A DNA stretch of 64,000 bases from Streptomyces sp. NBC_01775 (GTDB lineage: Bacteria; Actinomycetota; Actinomycetes; Streptomycetales; Streptomycetaceae): contig NZ_CP109104.1 in assembly GCF_035917675.1 (NCBI RefSeq), positions 1,178,001 to 1,242,000 on the forward strand, written 5' to 3'. The position numbers and the translations under genes were made by a program. This document shows positions 58,860 to 64,000 of this stretch, piece after piece. Position 1 is the stretch's first letter. Each line of letters starts with the position of its first letter. Under the pieces are notes generated by a model. It searched no databases and was not told where the DNA came from. It worked only from the letters and a program-made list of their open reading frames with translations.

Positions 58860-60443
58860 CTACGCTCCCGGCACCCTCTCGCGGGGCGTGGCGGTCGCGC
58901 TCTCACGGGGCGCGGGCGCGCTCTCGCGGGGTGCCGCCGGTACGTTCTCGCGGGGCGCGGGAAGCACGGCGTACAAGGCGGCGGCGAGCAAGGCGGTGGC
59001 CGCCCAGCCCAGTCCGTTGCGGCCGATCCAGGTGGAGACGAGGGGGCCGGTGAACCAGTCGACCTTGGTGAAGCCGAGGCCGAGCAGCAGCGCGACCGCC
59101 CAGGCGGTCATGGCCTGCCAGCAGTAGCCGCCCACGTACCAGTAGCGGCTGGTGCGCGAGGTGTCCAGCAGGCCCTCGGGGTCGTAGCGCACCTCCTTGC
59201 CGCGCCGCCTCAGCATGTCGACGCCGTAGACGCCGACCCACGCCGAGAAGGAGACCGCGAGCAGGGAGAGGAAGGAGATGAACGAGCCGTAGAAGCTCTT
59301 GGCCACCAGCATCAGCAGCAGCCCGCCGACCAGGCTGATGACCGCGTTGATGCTCACGGCCGAGGCGCGCGGCAGCCGTACGCCCATGGTCTGCGCGGTG
59401 AACCCGGCCGAGTACATCGACAGGCTGTTGATCAGCACCATGCCGATCAGCGCGATGACCAGGTACGGCACCGCGAGCCACATCGGCAGCGCCTCGCCGA
59501 GGAAGGAGACGGGGTCGTTGGTCTTGGCCAGCGCGGGGGTCCCGAAGGACATCACGCCGCCCATGAGCACCATCGGCACCAGCACGAGCAGGGCGCCGGA
59601 AACGGTGGTGCCGAAAATCTTCTTGCCCTCGGCGCTGTGCGGCAGGTAGCGCGCGAAGTCCGGCCCGGTGGGGATCCAGCTGATGCCGCCGGCGGCGATG
59701 GTGCCGATGCCCGCGATCAGCATGGCGGTGCCGCCCGCGGGCTTGGCGAACACCTTGTCCCAGTCCACGGTGGTGATCAGGTAGATCAGCACCAGGACGG
59801 TGAAGACGCCGAACAGGTAGGTCGACCAGGTGTTGCAGATGTTGAGCACCTTGCGGCCCATGCCGCTGACCAGGAACGTCACACCGACGAACAGCAGGAG
59901 GGTGACGACGATCAGCGGGGTGTTGCTCTTGATGCCGAAGAGCAGGTCCAAGACGGTGAGCACGGCGTAGGTGCCGGTGACCGCGTTGATGGTCTCCCAG
60001 CCGAAGCGGGCGACCCACAAGATCATGCCCGGGAAGTAGTTGCCCCGCACCCCGAAGGTGGCCCGCGAGAGCATCGCGCCCGGCGCTCCGCCCCACTTGC
60101 CGGAGACGGCCAACAGCCCGACCAGGCCGAAGGAGACGGTGCCCGCGACGGCTGCCGCGAGCAGGACCTGCCAGAAGTTGAGGCCGTTGAAGACCACGAG
60201 CCCCGCGCCCATGGTGAGCAGCAGCACGCTGATGTTGGCGGCGACCCAGGTCGGGAACAGCTCCCGGACCCTGCCGCGCCGCTCATGATCGGGTACGGGC
60301 TCGATCCCCCGCGTCTCGACGGCCCCGTGGGCCGAGGAGTCCGGAGAGGCGGGGGACTTCGCAGGGCTCGCAGGGCTCGGGATGTTCGGAGGGTTCGCCG
60401 GGGAGGCGTCATCGGCGCCGGCTACGCCGGGGGTAGCTGCCAT
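58860..60443 (-). CDS. NCS1 family nucleobase/allantoin permease
   Basis: 527 residues with twelve hydrophobic segments. Disordered Ala/Pro/Ser N-terminus, then the NCS1 core (FPTWVAANISVLLLTMGAGL, GAPGAMLSRATFGVRGNYFP, SWIPTGPDFARYLPHS, with WETINAVTGTYAVL between). The C-terminus has four PRE-type repeats (PRENVPAAPRESAPAPRE). The family takes up purines, pyrimidines, hydantoins or vitamin B1 precursors with Na+ or H+. The substrate cannot be told from sequence alone. Confidence 0.88.
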   Translation of the reverse strand: MAATPGVAGADDASPANPPNIPSPASPAKSPASPDSSAHGAVETRGIEPVPDHERRGRVRELFPTWVAANISVLLLTMGAGLVVFNGLNFWQVLLAAAVAGTVSFGLVGLLAVSGKWGGAPGAMLSRATFGVRGNYFPGMILWVARFGWETINAVTGTYAVLTVLDLLFGIKSNTPLIVVTLLLFVGVTFLVSGMGRKVLNICNTWSTYLFGVFTVLVLIYLITTVDWDKVFAKPAGGTAMLIAGIGTIAAGGISWIPTGPDFARYLPHSAEGKKIFGTTVSGALLVLVPMVLMGGVMSFGTPALAKTNDPVSFLGEALPMWLAVPYLVIALIGMVLINSLSMYSAGFTAQTMGVRLPRASAVSINAVISLVGGLLLMLVAKSFYGSFISFLSLLAVSFSAWVGVYGVDMLRRRGKEVRYDPEGLLDTSRTSRYWYVGGYCWQAMTAWAVALLLGLGFTKVDWFTGPLVSTWIGRNGLGWAATALLAAALYAVLPAPRENVPAAPRESAPAPRESATATPRERVPGA

Positions 60444-60794
60444 GGGGGGCTCCGTGCGTGGTTCTCTGGTGCGTCGTGCGTCATTGCATGGCCCTGACCA
60501 GGACCGCGGCGGACTCTACGCGCGTTGCAGGGTGCGCTCCATCGTACATAGCCACACGATCGCCCCCCGCGCGCTGGGGCGATCCTCCAAGTACGCGGAG
60601 GGCGCGAGGGCGCGGTGAGCGCGCCGGTTCTTCCGCCGCCAGGCGAGGTCGGCCCGCACGTGCGCGGCGCGCGGCGGGCGCTCGCCCTCTCCCCGCCGCG
60701 ATGGCGCCCGGCGGAGGCACACGTATCCGGCGGTGCCAAACCAACCCCCAGGGCCGCTCGGCACCGCCGACACCCGCCATCGAGGTTCCCGCCA
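60444..60794. other. intergenic region upstream of the NCS1 permease
   Basis: About 350 bases without a gene: the promoter of the permease, reading left, and the distal 3' region of the universal stress protein gene. No clear regulatory motif is visible. Confidence 0.45.
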
Positions 60795-60867
60795 CCGCGG
60801 CGGAAAGAGGGCCCCATCTTTCCGCCGCGGCCGAAAGAGAGCCCCGACGACCGCCGTCGGGGCTCTC
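60795..60867 (-). terminator. two strong tandem hairpins after the universal stress protein gene
   Basis: First stem 14 bp (60795-60808 with 60817-60830), second stem 13 bp (60837-60849 with 60855-60867); both perfect. They are downstream of the universal stress protein gene on the minus strand and should terminate it. Confidence 0.8.
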
Positions 60868-60931
60868 ACCGCCGTGGCGGAGAGGCAGGGGCCGGGGCCT
60901 CATCGTGGTGGGTGCAAAGGGCGGGGGCCTC

Positions 60932-61888
60932 TCAGGGGCGGGGTTCCCTGGTGGGCTCGGGGGGAACGGGGACCAGGGCCACGGAGCAGTGGGCGTGCTG
61001 GAGGACCGCGTTGACGACCGGTCCGACCTGAAGGCCGAGGCGCCGATGCTCGCGCCGTACGCCGAGCACGATCAGCCCGGCCCCCGCGCTCAGATCGATC
61101 AGATGCTCCGCCGCGGGGCCACGGTGCTCTTCGGTGACCGCCCGCACATCAGGGTGCCGTTCCTGGAAGGGGCCGATCGCCTCGCGCACGAACGCCTCGG
61201 CGGCCTTGCCCGCCTCCGCGGATTCCTTCTCCCCCTCCCGCTCCTTCGGCGGCCTCTTCAGGCCGAGGCTGGGCAGGACGGGGTGGGTCCAGGAGTGGAC
61301 GACCCGCACCGTGGAGCCGTCACGCGCGGCCTCCTCGAAGGCGAAGCCGACCGGTTCCGTCGCGCCGGACCACTTGAGCCCGACGATGGTCTCCCCCGGC
61401 GTCCCGTCGGCCTCGCGCTCCTCGCCGCGTACGACCAGCAGCGGCCCGGCGGCATGGGCGGCCAGCCGCAGGCTGACCGAGCCGAGCAGCAGGCCCCGGA
61501 ATCCGCCGTGGCCGCGCGTGCCGACGACGGTGAGGGCCGCGGTGCGGCTGGCCCGTACCAGCGCGTCGGGCGGGGGGTCGCTCACGCCCGCCGCGGCGAC
61601 CCGGAGGCCGGGCACCCGGGCCCTGGCCCGCTCCGCAGCGGCCTCGGCGACCTCGTGGGCGGCCCTGCGCATCCGTTCCCTGTCGGTGTCGGTCTCGGGG
61701 ACCACGCTGCGGCGGGGCGGGACGGCGCCGCACAGGACCTCCAGCTCGGCGCCCCGGCGTCCGGCCTCGTCGGCCGCCCTGTCCAGGGCGCGGAGCGAGT
61801 GCTGGGAGCCGTCGACCCCCACCACCACCCGGTGGGGGGCGGGGGCGTACGCGGGCGTCCCGCCGGGGCGCTCGTTGGTCTCCGTCAT
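60932..61888 (-). CDS. universal stress protein with two UspA domains
   Basis: 318 residues. The first domain (about 15-155) keeps the ATP-binding pattern G-2x-G-9x-G-S in VVGTRGHGGFRGLLLGSVS. The second (about 165-310) has FAFEEAARDGSTVRVVHSW but a degenerate ATP motif (LGVRREHRRLGLQVGP), so it may not bind nucleotide. Tandem Usps act in dormancy, hypoxia and stress in actinobacteria. ATG 61888 has GAGAGGAC upstream. Confidence 0.92.
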   Translation of the reverse strand: MTETNERPGGTPAYAPAPHRVVVGVDGSQHSLRALDRAADEAGRRGAELEVLCGAVPPRRSVVPETDTDRERMRRAAHEVAEAAAERARARVPGLRVAAAGVSDPPPDALVRASRTAALTVVGTRGHGGFRGLLLGSVSLRLAAHAAGPLLVVRGEEREADGTPGETIVGLKWSGATEPVGFAFEEAARDGSTVRVVHSWTHPVLPSLGLKRPPKEREGEKESAEAGKAAEAFVREAIGPFQERHPDVRAVTEEHRGPAAEHLIDLSAGAGLIVLGVRREHRRLGLQVGPVVNAVLQHAHCSVALVPVPPEPTREPRP

Positions 61889-62216
61889 GTCCGTCCTCTC
61901 CTCGCGTCCTCACGGCCTTGCTTCACTGCGCGGGTACCCCGCCAGTGTGGGACACACGGGGCGGATGCGGGAGGAGACGCGGTGGATCTTTCCCCAACGG
62001 TTCAGCCGGCGGACACCCCGTCAAGGATTCATCGCCGCACACCCGTTGGCCTTCAGTCCACGGGAACGGCTGTCGACGAACAGGCACTCGGCCATGGCAC
62101 CGGGCTCGCCCGGACCAGGCGGGCACGCGCCCTCCTTCGCGCCCGCGTGCGTGGGCGCTCCTCCAACGTGCTGGTATCGCGGGGCCTTCGCACGTCTCCT
62201 CCAGGGACGGCGTTCC
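61889..62216. other. intergenic region upstream of the universal stress protein gene
   Basis: About 330 bases with no convincing gene; it holds the minus-strand promoter of the stress protein gene and part of the 3' region of the ferritin-like gene. I see no clear regulatory site. Confidence 0.45.
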
Positions 62217-62259
62217 CCGCGGCGGCGCGGCCGGTGGTGTCTCGGCCGCGCCGCCGCGG
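62217..62259 (-). terminator. perfect 17-bp hairpin after the ferritin-like gene
   Basis: 62217-62233 pairs perfectly with 62243-62259 around a 9-base loop, about 110 bases past the stop of the ferritin-like gene on the minus strand. Confidence 0.8.
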
Positions 62260-62369
62260 AGCGGCAGTTCAGGTCGCGACCTGTCCTGACTGCCCTGCCG
62301 CCCCCTCCTGATCCCCATGGCCCACGCCGGACGCTCGCCTCCGGCTCGCCCACTCCGTCGCCCGCCGGC

Positions 62370-62900
62370 TCAGCGCTGCGGCTCAAGGAAGGTGAGCATG
62401 TCGTCGGCGTGCTCCTCTTCCTTCTCCAGGACGTTTTCCAGCACCCGCCGGGTGGTGGGGTCCGCCGTGCCGATCCAGTTGATCATCTCGGTGTAGGAGG
62501 CGATGGCGATTCGCTCGGCGATGAGGTTCTCGCGGATCATCTCCGTCAGATCCGTCGAGGTCACGTACTCCGAGTGGGAGCGGTCCAGCAGGCGTGAGGG
62601 GTCCATCAGCGCCTCGCCGCCGAGCTGGTAGATGCGGTCGGCGATCTGGTCGGCGTGGTCCTGTTCCTCGTTGGAATGCTCGAGGAACTCCGCGGCGACC
62701 GGCTCCGAGTCCAGACCCTTGGCGGCGAAGTGGTGCTGGCGGTAGCGCAGTACGCACACCAGCTCGGTGGCCAAGGCGGTGTTCAGCAGCTCGATGACCC
62801 TCCCGACGTCGGTGCCGTACGCCGTGGTCACCGGGCCGTTCATGATGCCGTCGCGCGCGCGCTCCCGGAGGGTCTGTACGTCGGTGAGGAAGTCAGGCAT
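62370..62900 (-). CDS. bacterioferritin/ferritin-like diiron protein
   Basis: 176 residues from ATG 62900. Four-helix ferritin plan with ligand-rich segments: TALATELVCVLRYRQHHF, HSNEEQDHADQIADRIYQ, ENLIAERIAIASYTEM and LEKEEEHADDML. The Glu and His positions fit a diiron centre as in bacterioferritin-like and DUF892-like proteins. It probably stores iron or protects against peroxide. Divergent from the tetR gene at 63071. Confidence 0.88.
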   Translation of the reverse strand: MPDFLTDVQTLRERARDGIMNGPVTTAYGTDVGRVIELLNTALATELVCVLRYRQHHFAAKGLDSEPVAAEFLEHSNEEQDHADQIADRIYQLGGEALMDPSRLLDRSHSEYVTSTDLTEMIRENLIAERIAIASYTEMINWIGTADPTTRRVLENVLEKEEEHADDMLTFLEPQR

Positions 62901-63070
62901 GCCACGTCCCTGTTCGCTCGCGGGTGGTTCCGCTGGGTTTCCCCTCACGGGTCTCCGCTCCACTACAGCAGCACCGGGAATAAGCCGCAAAGGGAAGAAA
63001 ATCTACACACAATGCCCCATTAACCGGGGAATAAAATTTACCCAGTTACATTTTCTGTTACCGTCTTTCC

Positions 63071-63727
63071 ATGAGTGAGAACCCCACAGGACTGCGCGAG
63101 CGCAAGCGGCAGCGCACCTACCGGACGATCTCCGAGGCCGCCGTCGCCCTCTTCCTGGAAAAGGGCTTCGCCGCCGTCTCCGTCACCGAGATCGCCGAGG
63201 CGGCCCAGGTCTCCAAGCCCACCCTCTTCCGCTACTTCCCGGCCAAGGAGGACATGGCCCTCTACCGCTTCGCCGACCACGAGGACGAGGCCGCCCGGGT
63301 GGTCGCGGCCCGCACCGAGGGGACCGCACCCCTCGACGCGCTGGAGGCACACTTCCTGACCGGACTGGAGGCCCGCGACCCGGTGACCGGGCTGTGCGAC
63401 GCGCCGGAGGTGCTGGCCTTCCACCGGCTGCTGTACGGCACCCCGAGCCTGGTCGCCCGGCTGCACTCCTACACCGCGCGCTCCGAGGACGCGCTGGCCG
63501 GCGAGCTGGCGAAGGCCGCCCCCGCGGGCGCGGACCCCGGAGCGGGCGCGAAGCTGACGGCGCGGCTGGCGGCGGGTCAGATCGTCACCGTCCAGCGGGT
63601 GCTGGCGACCGAGAACTGGCGCCGGATCTCCGAGGGAGCCGACGCCGAGAGCCTGTACCCCCCGTCCCGCCGGGACGCCCGGAAGGCATTCGCACTGCTG
63701 CGCTCGGGCCTCACGCCGTACGCCTGA
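63071..63727 (+). CDS. TetR family transcriptional regulator
   Basis: 218 residues from ATG 63071. Helix-turn-helix at about 15-60 (VSVTEIAEAAQVSKPTLFRYF); ligand domain after that, with MALYRFADHEDEAARVV and TVQRVLATENWRRISEGADA. The AT-rich upstream sequence holds two GTTAC words 12 bases apart (63043 and 63055). The following gene starts 71 bases on. Confidence 0.9.
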   Translation: MSENPTGLRERKRQRTYRTISEAAVALFLEKGFAAVSVTEIAEAAQVSKPTLFRYFPAKEDMALYRFADHEDEAARVVAARTEGTAPLDALEAHFLTGLEARDPVTGLCDAPEVLAFHRLLYGTPSLVARLHSYTARSEDALAGELAKAAPAGADPGAGAKLTARLAAGQIVTVQRVLATENWRRISEGADAESLYPPSRRDARKAFALLRSGLTPYA

Positions 63728-63783
63728 CGACGAACGACAAACGACCAACGACGAAAGAAAGACGAAAGAAAGAACAACGACGA
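63728..63783. repeat. A-rich low-complexity stretch CGACGAA/AACGAC/AAGAAAG
   Basis: A 55-base run of short degenerate purine-rich words between the tetR gene and the last gene. It is strikingly AT-richer than the 70% GC around it. Confidence 0.7.
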
Positions 63784-63797
63784 AGGGGGGAGGCCCC

Positions 63798-64000
63798 ATG
63801 ACCGGGGAGCACACCACGGGTGACGACGGCGGGAGCCCGCACGGCGAACTGGCCGCCGAGCGCGCTTACACAGCGCTGTGCGGCGCCGCGCTCGACCGGA
63901 TGTCCGAACTGGCACAAGGCCGTGTCCTGGAGGGCGCCGGCATCCTCACCGGCCGGCACTCGGGCGAGAGCGCGGGTGAGGGCGTGGCGGGCGACGGCGC
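63798..64000 (+). CDS. 5' end of an unrecognised gene (cut by the window edge)
   Basis: 67 codons from ATG 63798, which has GGGGGGAGG upstream, open to the window end. GELAAERAYTALCGAALDRM looks like the helical N-terminus of a larger protein, possibly a HelD/UvrD-type helicase as often found next to TetR regulators, but too little is present to say. Confidence 0.5.
   Translation, partial: MTGEHTTGDDGGSPHGELAAERAYTALCGAALDRMSELAQGRVLEGAGILTGRHSGESAGEGVAGDG

Noticed and set aside
60458..62311. 617-codon plus-strand frame over the universal stress protein gene
   Set aside because: Shadow of a minus-strand UspA gene with clear ATP-binding motif.

Overview
The window is high-GC DNA with frequent GTG starts, strong GC bias at third codon positions, purine-rich ribosome binding sites and a few rare TTA codons. 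With the gene families present (type B L31, mce/Mas cluster, XRE-DUF5753 regulator, PucR, SpoIIE phosphatase, AA10 LPMO, LigB/LigC ligases), this points to a Streptomyces or a close relative. It reads as chromosome-arm or accessory DNA. I see no tRNA, rRNA, CRISPR array or insertion sequence. All domain and family calls below are read by eye from the sequence.

Layout: 1-10.5 kb holds single metabolic and stress genes: a frameshifted baeRF gene, L31 type B, an SDR/AraC pair, a GH3 beta-glucosidase, a TetR gene, an iron-box EntS-like exporter and a CDF zinc exporter. 10.9-31.4 kb is a complete mce import locus on the minus strand: ATPase (mkl), two YrbE permeases, MceA-F, four Mce-associated (Mas) proteins and a lytic transglycosylase, mostly joined by ATGA overlaps. 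Three exported proteins (two of them sharing a C-terminal module) and a PucR-type regulator lie at its head. In-frame TTA codons in the regulator, mkl and one mas gene suggest bldA control.

31.7-46.4 kb holds a secreted asparaginase, a CoA-transferase/LysR/thiolase module (end of the beta-ketoadipate pathway), an XRE regulator, a FluG-type amidohydrolase beside the wreck of a glutamine synthetase gene, a chitin/cellulose LPMO with a DasR-like site, a SpoIIE phosphatase, an NmrA-like oxidoreductase, a histone-H1-like repeat protein and an oxalate/formate-type transporter.

47.1-51.9 kb is the most interesting part: five genes that look like a small biosynthetic cluster. They encode an AurF-type diiron N-oxygenase, a divergent carbamoyltransferase, a SAM methyltransferase, an ectoine-hydroxylase-like dioxygenase and an ectoine-synthase-like cyclase, with no ectA or ectB nearby. 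A carbamoyl group in place of the acetyl group of ectoine biosynthesis, followed by EctC-type cyclisation, would give a cyclic guanidine amino acid; I propose this as a hypothesis.

51.9-64 kb carries YciI, thioredoxin, an ABC-2 type permease with divergent TetR, two ATP-dependent DNA ligases, a HIT protein, an aldo/keto reductase remnant, an NCS1 permease, a tandem universal stress protein, a ferritin-like protein, a TetR gene and the start of one more gene at the right edge. Long perfect hairpins mark the ends of most convergent gene pairs.
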